A stretch of 64,000 nucleotides of DNA from Myxococcales bacterium (GTDB lineage Bacteria; Myxococcota; UBA796; SXON01). Under the pieces are notes generated by a model that had not been told where the DNA came from, ran no database searches, and saw only the letters and a program-made list of their open reading frames with translations. Numbering within the stretch: position 1 is the first letter of the stretch; each line of letters opens with the position of its first letter. The stretch spans positions 22,195-86,194 of the forward strand of contig SHYX01000019.1 of assembly GCA_009692585.1 (NCBI GenBank). Direction: 5' to 3'. Shown here one piece after another: positions 8,197 to 16,319 of this stretch. Both the position numbers and the translations under genes were made by a program.

Positions 8197-9054
8197 TCAG
8201 TCGTGTAGCAATCCCCGGAGTCCGGCGGCCAGGAGCTGGCCCTGGCGTCGCAACCGGTCCGGAGAGTGCCCGAAAGCGGGCGTGCGGTTCACGTCGAGCA
8301 GCACCGGGCGGCCCTCGTGGACGATGTAGTCGAACTTGCCAAAGTCGAAGCCGAGTTGGTGACGCAGCGCGATGATCTCGGCCGGCGTGTCGATCTGTTC
8401 CCACGCCACTGCGTCGCGACGCTTTACGATCGGATGGGGCGAGAGCGTGCGTTCGGCGATGCTTTGGTCACCGAGGAAGCTGTAGCTGCGAATCGCGTAG
8501 AGATCGCCCTCGCGCTCGGGAACGAAGCGCTCGACCACCAGCGCCGGATTTCGGTAGACCCGCGCCGGAACGTCGGCGGGCGAGGCGAAGATCGGGTAAG
8601 CGTAGGGGTCCAGCCAGTCGCGATATCCGAGCGGCAACCACCCGCGACGGGCCAGAGAGTCTCGGACGGATCGGGCGAGCCCCCGCGGTTCGAGGTGCCG
8701 CTCGGGTTTGCCTCCGTGGTTGTGGACCGTCTTGACGATGACCGGGCCGCCGCCCGCTCCGGCGGTGGTGACGATCATCGTGCTGATCGCGGTCTTGGCG
8801 ATGTCGGCGACCCCGCGGTTGATGACACACGGGTGGCCCGCTGTCGCCTGCAGATAGTGCGCGGGCACCGTGGTCAGGTCGACGTGCAGAAAGATCACGT
8901 CGGCTGCCGGAAACGCGTCGACGCCGTGGCAGACGTGCACCGTGTGTCCGGATTCGCGCCACACGTCGACCAGCGGCCAGAGTACATATCCAACCTCTGC
9001 GGCCCGGTGTTCCCGCTCGTGAAGGACGACGGTGATGGTCAGGGGAGGGGACAT
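8197..9054 (-). CDS. ATP-grasp fold protein (RimK/glutathione-synthetase-like)
   Basis: A 285-residue protein with an ATP-grasp ligase pattern. An N-terminal Rossmann-like part (ITVVLHEREHR, WPLVDVWRESGHTVHVCHG) is followed by an ATP-binding part with VIVKTVHNHGGKPER and ALVVERFVPE. The catalytic end GFDFGKFDYIVHEGRPVLLDVNRTP contains the Asp and Asn expected to bind Mg-ATP. Such enzymes join a carboxylate to an amine or thiol through an acyl-phosphate; the substrate here is unknown. I started at the ATG at 9054. The frame is open 75 codons further upstream, but that part is Arg/Ser-rich and not protein-like. The lipoprotein gene follows on the same strand after 54 bases. Confidence 0.78.
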   Translation of the reverse strand: MSPPLTITVVLHEREHRAAEVGYVLWPLVDVWRESGHTVHVCHGVDAFPAADVIFLHVDLTTVPAHYLQATAGHPCVINRGVADIAKTAISTMIVTTAGAGGGPVIVKTVHNHGGKPERHLEPRGLARSVRDSLARRGWLPLGYRDWLDPYAYPIFASPADVPARVYRNPALVVERFVPEREGDLYAIRSYSFLGDQSIAERTLSPHPIVKRRDAVAWEQIDTPAEIIALRHQLGFDFGKFDYIVHEGRPVLLDVNRTPAFGHSPDRLRRQGQLLAAGLRGLLHD

Positions 9055-9121
9055 CCGGGGCGATCGTAGCGCGCTTCGGAAGCGCTGGACAACGGCGCCG
9101 GCGGTCGGTAGGGCTGGCGCG

Positions 9122-9545
9122 ATGCGCCTGCTCCTGAACGCCTGCGGCGACACGCCTGAGTCCGCCCGGCTCGCGTGTGCGCCCGACCTCGGGTCCGGTG
9201 TGGAGTTGACCGCCGATCCCGCCAACCTGCTGCGGTACTCGGCGCGCTCGTGGCGGCCCCGCTGGGGCAGCTGTCGCACGGGATCGGCGAAGAGCGGTGG
9301 AAGACGCGCGTGACCAACCAGGACGCGGCGGTGGCCGCTGCCGCGATGCTGGGCGCCGCCGGCTTCGGGTGCGTGGTGGTGTCGTTTTCGGAGCCTGCGG
9401 TCCGTCGCGGCTGCGCTCCCCGGTGCGGAGTTGGGTCCCCGCCGAACGGGTCGATGCGCTCATCTTGGTGTTCAACACCCAACTGAGCGAGGACCTCACC
9501 GCGACGTCGGCCCCACCGGAGCCTACGGAGTCCACCCCACGCTGA
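9122..9545 (+). pseudogene. Decayed gene readable across three frames
   Basis: Protein-like sequence passes through three plus-strand frames in order. From ATG 9122 it reads MRLLLNACGDTPESARLACA and onward to about 9235. A second frame reads LGQLSHGIGEERWKTRVTNQ and VVVSFSEPAV to about 9400. A third reads SWVPAERVDALILVFNTQLS to a stop at 9543-9545. Each break looks like a single indel. I do not recognise the family. It could instead be two or more sequencing errors in a live gene, or chance open frames. The end overlaps the convergent beta-barrel-like gene by about 23 bases. Confidence 0.4.
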
Positions 9546-10245
9546 GCGTCGGGGTGTTGTAGGTGTCGGCGCCGGTGATGCGTTGAGCGAAACCCAGCTC
9601 GCCCTTGAACTGCCCCAGCTTCAGGCCCGCGGCCACGTTCCACGTGAACTCGTCGCCCAAAGGCACCTGCCCCGGCGCGGGCTGCCGGGCGTCGTCGAAG
9701 TACCAGGAGGGCATCACGCCGCCCTTGGCGTAGTACTTCTTCGGGCCCACGGTCAGCTCAAGGGGAATACCGACGCCGAACGCCGGCTTGAGCACATCCT
9801 CGCCGGTGGTCAGGTTGGACTGACCATTGTAGGTGCCGAGCACGCCCAGGGCGGCGCCCCAGTACTTCGGCCGGTAGCCGGTCTTGTTTCCCAGGTGCAG
9901 GTCGTACCCGGCCAGGTCCATCGCGGTGAGGTAGGCCCCGCCGACATACAGCTCGCCCTTGATCTTGCGCTTCCAGTAGCGGACGCCGACGTCCACGCCG
10001 GCGGTGATGGCGGTGTCGCCGCTGCCGTCGATCTGGACGCCACCACCGGGCTGGACGAAGGGCTCCCAGTTGAAGCCGAGGAGCTTGCCCTTCATCTTGC
10101 TCAGGTCGTCGTCGTCCCCCTTGGCGCCATCTGCGGACTTCGTCTTGCCCTTCTGGACGGTGCTGTCGGCCTCGGCGGGGTCGATGTCCGGGTGCGGGTT
10201 GGCGTAGCCCGGGCTCGTCAACGTGGTCATGAGCAGCGTGAACAT
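9523..10245 (-). CDS. Exported protein, possible outer-membrane beta-barrel
   Basis: A 240-residue protein of unknown function. A short secretory leader (MFTLLMTTLTSPGYA) is followed by an Asp/Lys-rich linker (residues 20-50). The rest is alternating amphipathic strands with many Tyr, Gly and Trp, such as AGVDVGVRYWKRKIKGELYV, KYWGAALGVLGTYN, EFTWNVAAGLKLGQFKGEL, closing with PTLSVGWTP. That pattern fits a small outer-membrane beta-barrel, although the last residue is Pro, not the usual Phe. It is divergent from the kinase gene across 41 bases that contain the palindrome CGGATTATCCG (10270-10280). Confidence 0.68.
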   Translation of the reverse strand: MFTLLMTTLTSPGYANPHPDIDPAEADSTVQKGKTKSADGAKGDDDDLSKMKGKLLGFNWEPFVQPGGGVQIDGSGDTAITAGVDVGVRYWKRKIKGELYVGGAYLTAMDLAGYDLHLGNKTGYRPKYWGAALGVLGTYNGQSNLTTGEDVLKPAFGVGIPLELTVGPKKYYAKGGVMPSWYFDDARQPAPGQVPLGDEFTWNVAAGLKLGQFKGELGFAQRITGADTYNTPTLSVGWTP

Positions 10246-10286
10246 CGGGCGACCCTCTCGGTGTGTGGACGGATTATCCGGACAGG

Positions 10287-11723
10287 GTGAGCGATCCCAT
10301 CCCTTTCACCAAAACGCACCGCCTGGGCAGCGGCGCCGGGGGGGAGGTCTGGTTGGCGGCGGGGCCGGATGGGCCGGTCGCGCTGAAATTCGCGGCGACC
10401 GGGCGGTCGTTGTCCGCGGAGATCGGCGCGCTGGCGCGGGTGCGGCATCCCAATGTTCCGGCGCTGCTGGCTGCCGATCGCCACGGGATGTGGTTCGCGC
10501 GCCGGTTCGTCGAGGGGGCGCGGCTGACCAGTTGGGCCCACGGGCGCTCCCTCGACAGCCGCCTCGACGTTTTCGAGAAGATCGCCGCGTCGGTGCACGC
10601 GTTGCACGCGGCGGGGGTGATCCACGGCGACCTGAGCCCGGTCAACGTTCTGGTCGACGAAGAGGGTGAACCCCAGTTGCTCGACGTCGGCGCCGACACC
10701 CGCGGGGGGGCCTTGGGGTGGATGGCGCCCGAGCGCGTCAAGGGCGAACCGCCGAGCATCGCCGCCGACGTGTTCGGCCTGGGCGCGCTGCTCTATGCGC
10801 TGTGCGCCGGGCGACCGCCGTACGAACGGTCGGGTGCCGCCGCCCTCGGCTTCGCGTCGGGTTCGAGTCTGCCCCTGCCCCCCTCGGCGACGGTGTTCGA
10901 CGTACCCGGCCCCGTCGAAGAGCTTGCGCTCCGGGCGCTGGCGTGGACGCCGCTGGCGCGCCCGGCGGCGGCGGTGCTCTTGTTCGAGGGCGTGCGGCAG
11001 GGCCGGAGCGGTCTGCCACTTCCCGCGGTCATCGGAATGTTGGACGAACGCGAACGGCTCCGCCGCGCCGTGGTCGAGGCGGCCCGCGGGGAATGCGTGG
11101 TGGCAGTGGTGCACGGCCCGCGGGGTAGCGGACGGCTCACGCTGCTCCGGGAGTGCGCCCGGGCCGCTCAGCGCGAAGGCCTGCTCGTGCGGGAGATGCC
11201 CGTGGACGGAGCCCGCGGCGAACTGGCGGTTGCGGGGGAGTCCACCGCCCTGTTGATCGACGCCGACGGCGCCGATGCCGACGCCATCCGCGACGCGCTG
11301 GACGTGGCGACCGAGGCCTCCCTCGTCCTGGTCCGCGCCGATGTTCCGGTGCGGTGGCTGTCGCGACGCGGCGCGCTGCACGTGCGCCCCGTGGCGCTTT
11401 CGGCGGTCGAGGTCGGACTGCTGGCTGCGAGCCTCGGCGTGGGTACCGACCGCGTCAATCGCGGTTTCGAGCGCTCGCAGGGGCGCCCCGGCGTCGCGGT
11501 CGACCTGCTTCGCGGTGAGGTGCCGGGAGGCGAGCCGCTGACCCGGCTCCAGGAGCGGCTGGTCTCGAGATTGGAGCAGGGCGGGACGCGCCTCCCCGAG
11601 TTGGCGGCCCTGACCAACCTCACCGAGCACCACGTCCTGGACGCGCTGGAGCCGCTCATGCTCCGCGGGATGGTCTGGTCTACCCCGGAAGGCAGCGAAC
11701 TCTTCGCTTGTCGGGTCGGCTAG
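10287..11723 (+). CDS. Ser/Thr protein kinase fused to a P-loop-like domain
   Basis: A 478-residue protein. Residues 10-245 are a compact eukaryotic-type kinase with LGSGAGGEVW (Gly loop), VALKFA (Lys34), IHGDLSPVNVLV (Asp115, Asn120), LLDVGAD (Asp133, DVG replacing DFG) and MAPERV. The catalytic residues are kept, so activity is plausible. The C-terminal part has HGPRGSGRLTLL, a Walker-A-like loop with Arg in place of Lys, and STALLIDADGAD as a Walker-B-like strand. It then ends in a helical, winged-helix-like segment. This resembles STAND/AAA regulators but is degenerate. I prefer GTG at 10287 behind GGACAGG; GTG at 10263 is the alternative. No transmembrane segment is seen, so it is cytosolic. 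Confidence 0.82.
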   Translation: MSDPIPFTKTHRLGSGAGGEVWLAAGPDGPVALKFAATGRSLSAEIGALARVRHPNVPALLAADRHGMWFARRFVEGARLTSWAHGRSLDSRLDVFEKIAASVHALHAAGVIHGDLSPVNVLVDEEGEPQLLDVGADTRGGALGWMAPERVKGEPPSIAADVFGLGALLYALCAGRPPYERSGAAALGFASGSSLPLPPSATVFDVPGPVEELALRALAWTPLARPAAAVLLFEGVRQGRSGLPLPAVIGMLDERERLRRAVVEAARGECVVAVVHGPRGSGRLTLLRECARAAQREGLLVREMPVDGARGELAVAGESTALLIDADGADADAIRDALDVATEASLVLVRADVPVRWLSRRGALHVRPVALSAVEVGLLAASLGVGTDRVNRGFERSQGRPGVAVDLLRGEVPGGEPLTRLQERLVSRLEQGGTRLPELAALTNLTEHHVLDALEPLMLRGMVWSTPEGSELFACRVG

Positions 11724-11727
11724 TCCC

Positions 11728-12099
11728 CTACTCGACGAACAACGGGGCCTGCCCGGCGCGCGCCAGGAGTCCCTGGATCAGGTCCGCCGCTCGTGGGTCG
11801 AGCACGATGAACTGCACGCCGGCGCCGCACAGGTTGCCGTCGCAGTCCGTCCGATGCCAGCGCACCTCGCCGATCGCGGTCACCGGCTGGTTGGCACCGA
11901 CACGCACGCTGAGCTGAACCAACTCCCCGATGGGCGGAGGCGGCGACATGGCCACGAAAACGCCGCCTTCGCTGATGTCCTCGGTGAACCCGCAGTAGAA
12001 GTTGCTCTGCGAACTGGCGCTGATCTGGGCCTCCAACAACCGTCGTGGGGCGGCGCGGTTTTCTTCGGGGTCGGCGGGCGTCCGTAGGGAGGGAACCAT
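11728..12099 (-). CDS. PilZ-domain protein
   Basis: A 123-residue single PilZ domain. Residues 15-22 (NRAAPRRL) hold the Arg motif. FTEDISEGGVFVAM (residues 38-51) is the (D/N)xSxxG motif. GEVRWHRTDCDG and GAGVQFIVLDP complete the barrel. The combination of NRR-x-APR..., an xISEGGVF strand and GxGVQF is the PilZ subtype heavily duplicated in Myxococcus xanthus. Such proteins sense cyclic di-GMP or act as motility and adhesion adaptors. The second Arg of RxxxR seems shifted (RAAPRR), so ligand binding is uncertain. It is divergent from the hydrolase gene across 141 bases. Confidence 0.87.
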   Translation of the reverse strand: MVPSLRTPADPEENRAAPRRLLEAQISASSQSNFYCGFTEDISEGGVFVAMSPPPPIGELVQLSVRVGANQPVTAIGEVRWHRTDCDGNLCGAGVQFIVLDPRAADLIQGLLARAGQAPLFVE

Positions 12100-12240
12100 C
12101 TGCAAGCCTCGCTCAAGTGGATCGGATCGCCGCGGGCGGTGCGTGAGGCTCTGCGGGCCGCATGGCGGACCATGCGGTGGGGGCGGGGCGCCGGGACGGC
12201 ACGCAAGCCCTTTCCCCCCCGACCATGTTAGCCCCCGTTG

Positions 12241-13143
12241 ATGGACGTGAAGGGAGCCGCGCCCGTTCGCACCGGGCGCGCCGTGGCCGACGACGGCGTG
12301 CACCTGCACTGGCGAGCCATCGGCACCGGACCGGTGCTGCTGTGCAACAACGGCGTCGGCGTTTCGACGTTTTTCTGGAGCTACTTCACCGAGCGATTTG
12401 CCGACCGCTACACGGTCGTGCTGTGGGACTATCGGGGCCACGGGCAGAGCGACGCGCTCTCGGACCCCACCGGCGGCGATGTCGGTGTCGCCCGCCACAC
12501 GCGCGACATGCTGGCGGTCATGGACGCGGCGGGGATCGAGCGGGCCGTGGTCTGCGGCCACTCGATGGGCTGCCAGGTGGGCCTGGAGGGGTGGCGACAC
12601 CACGCTGACCGCATCGGTGGCTACGTGCTGATCCTCGGGACCGCCGGGCGCGCCCTGGAGACCTTCGCCGACAACCCCCGGAGCCCGTTCTTCTTCAAGC
12701 TGGCGGGCAAGCTCGTCGCCCGCCTCGGCGAGCGCACGCACGCGGTGGCGCGGCCCATCCTGCGCTCGCGCGTCGCCTGGCTGTTCACCCGTCGCGCCAA
12801 GCTGGTCGATCCGCTCTACACCGACAAGGACGACTTCGCGCCCTACCTCGAGCACCTCGCCGCGCTCGACCTGCGCATGTTCATCCGCACCGTCAATGCC
12901 ATGCAGCAACACGACGCCTGGGACCTGTTGCCCAGCGTGTCCGTCCCGGTCCTCATCGTCGGCGCCGAGCGCGACGCGTTCACGCCGATCCGGCTGAGCA
13001 AGAACATGGCGGCGGCGATTCCCGGGGCCGAGCTCCTGGTGCTCGCCGACGCCAGCCACGCGGCGATCATCGAGCAGCCGGAGACGATCAACCACCGCGT
13101 CGAACGATTCCTGCACGAACGTCAGCCCTTCGCGGCGCCATGA
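12241..13143 (+). CDS. Alpha/beta-hydrolase
   Basis: A 300-residue alpha/beta-hydrolase fold enzyme. The nucleophile elbow CGHSMG places Ser at 108. The acid is in VGAERDAFTP and the catalytic His in LADASHAAI, in the expected order and spacing. The LWDYRGHGQS segment precedes the elbow, as in family members acting on esters, epoxides or C-C bonds. The substrate is not predictable. ATG at 12241 is used; a TTG one codon earlier is also in frame. The stop overlaps the birA start (ATGA at 13140), so the two are cotranslated. Confidence 0.88.
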   Translation: MDVKGAAPVRTGRAVADDGVHLHWRAIGTGPVLLCNNGVGVSTFFWSYFTERFADRYTVVLWDYRGHGQSDALSDPTGGDVGVARHTRDMLAVMDAAGIERAVVCGHSMGCQVGLEGWRHHADRIGGYVLILGTAGRALETFADNPRSPFFFKLAGKLVARLGERTHAVARPILRSRVAWLFTRRAKLVDPLYTDKDDFAPYLEHLAALDLRMFIRTVNAMQQHDAWDLLPSVSVPVLIVGAERDAFTPIRLSKNMAAAIPGAELLVLADASHAAIIEQPETINHRVERFLHERQPFAAP

Positions 13144-13904
13144 TCCACCGGGTCGGAACCGTCGACTCCACCCAGCGGGTAGCTCGCGAGATGGCGGCGG
13201 CGGGCGCGCTTCACGGGACGGCGGTGATGGCCGAGGCGCAGACCGACGGTCGCGGTCGCCTCGGCCGCGCCTGGTGCAGCGAGGCTGGAGAAAACCTGCT
13301 GCTCTCGGTGGTTCTGCGCCCCGTCGGGCCCATCGCCGACGCGCCGCTCCTCAGTCTGGGGGCAGCGGCAGGGCTGGCGATCCGCTTCGACCTGCGCGTG
13401 AGATGGCCGAATGATCTTGTCAGTCGCGATGGAATCAAAGTGGGCGGCCTGCTCGCGGAGCTGGAGACCACCGGCCAGCGGGTCAAACACCTGATTCTTG
13501 GGCTGGGGCTCAACGTGAACCAGACCGTTTTTCCGAGGGGCATCGAGGCCACCTCGCTGGCGATGCTGGGTGGGTCGCGACTGGTGGTGACCGAGGTTGC
13601 CGAGGCCGCGGTGGCCTCGATTCTGGCGTGGTCAGCCCATCCGGATCGGCTCGGTCAATGGCGAGCTCGTGCGCATACGATCGGGCGGCGAGTGCGCATC
13701 GGCGAGCGAGAGGGGATCGCGACCGGAATCCGCGAGGACGGAGCCTTACTGGTAGATGGGGAGCCGGTACTCACCGGAGACGTGGAGCTGGTCCGAGGAA
13801 TGCCCACGCTGCCTCGATCGCCTCGCGGACCGGGGTCTGGCGCATCCCCAACTCCCGCCTCGCCCGCTCCGCCGAGAAAAAGTGGGGCAGAAAGCTCATC
13901 CTGA
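13140..13904 (+). CDS. birA: Biotin--[acetyl-CoA-carboxylase] ligase
   Basis: A 254-residue biotin protein ligase of the short, non-repressor class. It activates biotin to biotinyl-AMP and loads it on carboxylase carriers. The catalytic core shows TDGRGRLGRAW (biotinyl-AMP loop), LRVRWPNDLV, GIKVGGLLAE and ILGLGLNVNQ. The small C-terminal domain ends near VLTGDVELVRGMP. No N-terminal HTH is present, so there is no bio-operator function. After residue about 218 a tail of some 36 residues, rich in Pro, Ser and Arg, is read antisense to the 3' end of the SDR gene. It has no family counterpart, which suggests a lost stop codon. Confidence 0.93.
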   Translation: MIHRVGTVDSTQRVAREMAAAGALHGTAVMAEAQTDGRGRLGRAWCSEAGENLLLSVVLRPVGPIADAPLLSLGAAAGLAIRFDLRVRWPNDLVSRDGIKVGGLLAELETTGQRVKHLILGLGLNVNQTVFPRGIEATSLAMLGGSRLVVTEVAEAAVASILAWSAHPDRLGQWRARAHTIGRRVRIGEREGIATGIREDGALLVDGEPVLTGDVELVRGMPTLPRSPRGPGSGASPTPASPAPPRKSGAESSS

Positions 13905-14760
13905 CGCTGGCGGCGTTGATGTCGCCCTCGCGGACGCCGGTCGCCCGCACGGCGTCGAGGGCCACGGCGGCCGTGCTCCCCACCCAGCGCGGCAGCGGTC
14001 CGAGGGGCGGGGCCGCTCCGGTGACCGCGGCCATCAGCGCCCACGCTTCTACGTAGCTCAGGTTTTCGTTGCCCAGGATCCAGCGCCCTCCACGCGGCTT
14101 GCCCGAGGCGGTGACGAGCGCGTCGACCACGTCGCCGACGTGGACGAAGTTGTTCCCGCCCCCGGGTGCCAGCTTGCCCTTGCCGTGGGAGATTTCCACG
14201 ACCATCCGGCCGCTCGACGGGCGCCAGTCCCAGGGGCCGAGCATGTAGGTGGGGTAGACGATGATCCAGTCCGCGGCGCTCTGTTGGACGAGCACGTCGG
14301 CGGCGCGTTTGGTGTCGACGTAAGGCACGCCCGCCTCGTGCGGCTGCGGCAGGCAGTCTTCGTCGGCCGGCTCTTCCCGCGAGCGCATCCCCAGCGCGTC
14401 CACCGTCGAGACGTGCACCAACCGGGCGCCCACCGGCAACGCGGCGAGGACGTTCGCCGTCCCCCGCACGTTGACCGCCTCGAAGCGCTCACGGTCCCCG
14501 AAACGGATGTCCACCATCGCCGCCGCGTGCACCACGCACCCGGCGCCCTCCATCAGCCGCTGCAGGGCGCCGACGTCGTCGAGGTCCCCCTCGATCTCGG
14601 TGACGGCCAGCCCCGCGAATTCGCGGCGGGGCGCGTTCCGGGAGAGCACCCGTACGTCCGCCCCGGCCGCGACCAGAAAACGCACCAGGTTGTTTCCGAG
14701 CAGTCCGGTGCCGCCGGTCACTCCCCAGCGAAGGTGGGGGAGGGGAGGGCTGGTGGTCAT
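13771..14760 (-). CDS. NAD(P)-dependent epimerase/dehydratase-type SDR enzyme
   Basis: A 329-residue extended short-chain dehydrogenase, most like dihydroflavonol-reductase/3-beta-HSD-type proteins. GVTGGTGLLGNNLVRFLVAA is the dinucleotide-binding Gly motif. IEGDLDD follows, then VVHAAAMVDI, NVRGTANVLAAL, VHVSTVDALG and YVDTKRAADVLV (Tyr-x-x-x-Lys active site), then IVYPTYMLGPWD. The reaction may be reduction or oxidation of a sugar, sterol or polyketide-type hydroxyl; the substrate is unknown. The gene is divergent from the methyltransferase (27 bases). It overlaps the birA 3' end by 134 bases tail to tail. Confidence 0.88.
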   Translation of the reverse strand: MTTSPPLPHLRWGVTGGTGLLGNNLVRFLVAAGADVRVLSRNAPRREFAGLAVTEIEGDLDDVGALQRLMEGAGCVVHAAAMVDIRFGDRERFEAVNVRGTANVLAALPVGARLVHVSTVDALGMRSREEPADEDCLPQPHEAGVPYVDTKRAADVLVQQSAADWIIVYPTYMLGPWDWRPSSGRMVVEISHGKGKLAPGGGNNFVHVGDVVDALVTASGKPRGGRWILGNENLSYVEAWALMAAVTGAAPPLGPLPRWVGSTAAVALDAVRATGVREGDINAASVRMSFLPHFFSAERARRELGMRQTPVREAIEAAWAFLGPAPRLR

Positions 14761-14787
14761 CACCGGGCAGATTACCCTACCGGCCGG

Positions 14788-15417
14788 ATGCCGATGTTGC
14801 CTGACCGCCGCTTCTTGACCGCCCTGGCCTATCAGTTGGGGCCCGGACGGGTGTACCAGCCCGCCTATCGCTTCATCGCCAACGACATCGCGGTCGAACG
14901 CGGGGCGCTGCTCGACGTCGGTACCGGTCCGGGCTGGGTGGCGATCCACGCAGCGTCCGGTCGTGCCGAGGTCGACGCGGTGGGCATCGACACCTGCCCC
15001 CACATGCTCGAGTTCGCCGAGCAGAACCGGCGGGGTCGACTCAATGTGACCTTCCGCCAGATGGACGCCACGCGGATCGTGTACCCCGAGCGCACCTTCG
15101 ACGCCGCGGTGTCGGTGCAGTCGGCCCACCACTGGGCCGATCCCGGGGCGATCTTCGCCGAGGTGTACCGGGTGCTGGCCGACGGCGGTGTCTTCTACGT
15201 CTACGAGGCCGACCCCGACGCCGACGTGCCCGCTGACTGGATCGCCCGCATCGGCGGCTTTCCGCCCGACGCGCTGATCAAGCGGCAGTGGGCGCGGTTC
15301 GGGATGGGCGCCGCCCGGTGGGACGCCCTTCGCGCGGTCGCCGCGGCCTCGCCCTTCGGCCCCGACGTCGGTGACGAACGCCACGGCTTCTATCGGCGTC
15401 TGGTCTGCACGCGTTGA
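14788..15417 (+). CDS. Class I SAM-dependent methyltransferase
   Basis: A 209-residue Rossmann-fold methyltransferase. Motif I is LLDVGTGPGWVAI near residue 40. VDAVGIDTCPHML (motif II), FRQMDATRIVYP (motif III) and FDAAVSVQSAHHWADP (post-motif) are also present. This is the UbiE/Methyltransf_11 layout; the acceptor is unknown. Two ATGs (14788, 14794) could start it. The stop is shared with the next start (TGATG at 15415-15419), so it heads a coupled set with the FG-GAP-like lipoprotein and the CPBP protease. That linkage does not suggest a specific pathway. Confidence 0.88.
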   Translation: MPMLPDRRFLTALAYQLGPGRVYQPAYRFIANDIAVERGALLDVGTGPGWVAIHAASGRAEVDAVGIDTCPHMLEFAEQNRRGRLNVTFRQMDATRIVYPERTFDAAVSVQSAHHWADPGAIFAEVYRVLADGGVFYVYEADPDADVPADWIARIGGFPPDALIKRQWARFGMGAARWDALRAVAAASPFGPDVGDERHGFYRRLVCTR

Positions 15418-16319
15418 TGCGCCTGGCGCCGTTGTTCGCCGGGTGCACCGATGACCTGCTGCCGGGCGAGTCGGTGGTGGGGACCGACATCGCCGCCGAG
15501 GTGACCTACGGCGAGCCGGACGACCGCCTTGGCGACTCCCTGGCCTGGAACGGGTCGGTGATGGCGGCGGCGGCGCCGGGTCGGCCGGGGGTGCTGCTTG
15601 GTGGCGAGGTGGTGGAGGGTCCGGGCGCGTGGGTCGGCTACTGGGGAGAGGCGCTGGTGCGGGTGGGGCCGAGCGGGGCCACGCGCGACGGCGAGGCGCT
15701 CGGGGAGAGCGAGGCGCTGGGCCGGGCCTCGGCGCTCGCGGCGTCGTCAGTGGGACTGTACTATGCCAGCGCGACCGCCGTGCACCGGTACGGCGGGGAG
15801 AGGGTGGCGGTGGCGGGCGTCATCGCGTTGGCGGCCGACGAGACGCGCGTGGTGGCGCTGGTCTGCGAACCGGCTGTGGACTGCGTCGTGGAGGCGTTCA
15901 CTCCCGAGCTCGTGCCGGCGGGACCGGTGCTGGTCGCCGGGGAGCGGTTGGTCGGGGGAGCCGACGGAATCCTGGCGCTCGAGGCCGGGGTGGTCTGCGT
16001 GGGCGACCCTGAACTCGACCGCGACGATGCCGGGGGTCGGGTCCGCTGCGAGGACGGCCGCGAGCTGGTCGGCGGCCAGGGCGACCACGTGGGGCGGGGC
16101 ATCGCCGCCGGGTACGCCGCCGGTGTGTTCAACCGGTGGATGGTGCCGCCGCGGGCGCGCGTATGGCCGATCGACGGGGGCGAGGTCCTGGTGGTGGAGG
16201 TCGGCGCCGAAGGGCAGGTCCTGACCCTGGCGGGCGACGCCGACACCTTGTTCATCGGCGCGCCCTTCCATCCGCGCGGCGGCCAACCCTCGGGCGCGGT
16301 GTTCACGGTGCCGCGTTGA
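15417..16319 (+). CDS. Lipoprotein with FG-GAP/propeller-like repeats
   Basis: A 300-residue exported protein. The start MRLAPLFAGC has only nine residues before the lipobox Cys10. The body is beta-rich with repeats such as DRLGDSLAWNGSVMAAAAPG near the start and DADTLFIGAPFHPRGGQPSG at the end, matching the FG-GAP/integrin-propeller style. The intervening strands include YYASATAVHRYGG and HVGRGIAAGYAAG. Function is unknown; such propellers usually mediate binding at the cell surface. The start overlaps the methyltransferase stop, and its own stop overlaps the CPBP protease start. Confidence 0.72.
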   Translation: MRLAPLFAGCTDDLLPGESVVGTDIAAEVTYGEPDDRLGDSLAWNGSVMAAAAPGRPGVLLGGEVVEGPGAWVGYWGEALVRVGPSGATRDGEALGESEALGRASALAASSVGLYYASATAVHRYGGERVAVAGVIALAADETRVVALVCEPAVDCVVEAFTPELVPAGPVLVAGERLVGGADGILALEAGVVCVGDPELDRDDAGGRVRCEDGRELVGGQGDHVGRGIAAGYAAGVFNRWMVPPRARVWPIDGGEVLVVEVGAEGQVLTLAGDADTLFIGAPFHPRGGQPSGAVFTVPR

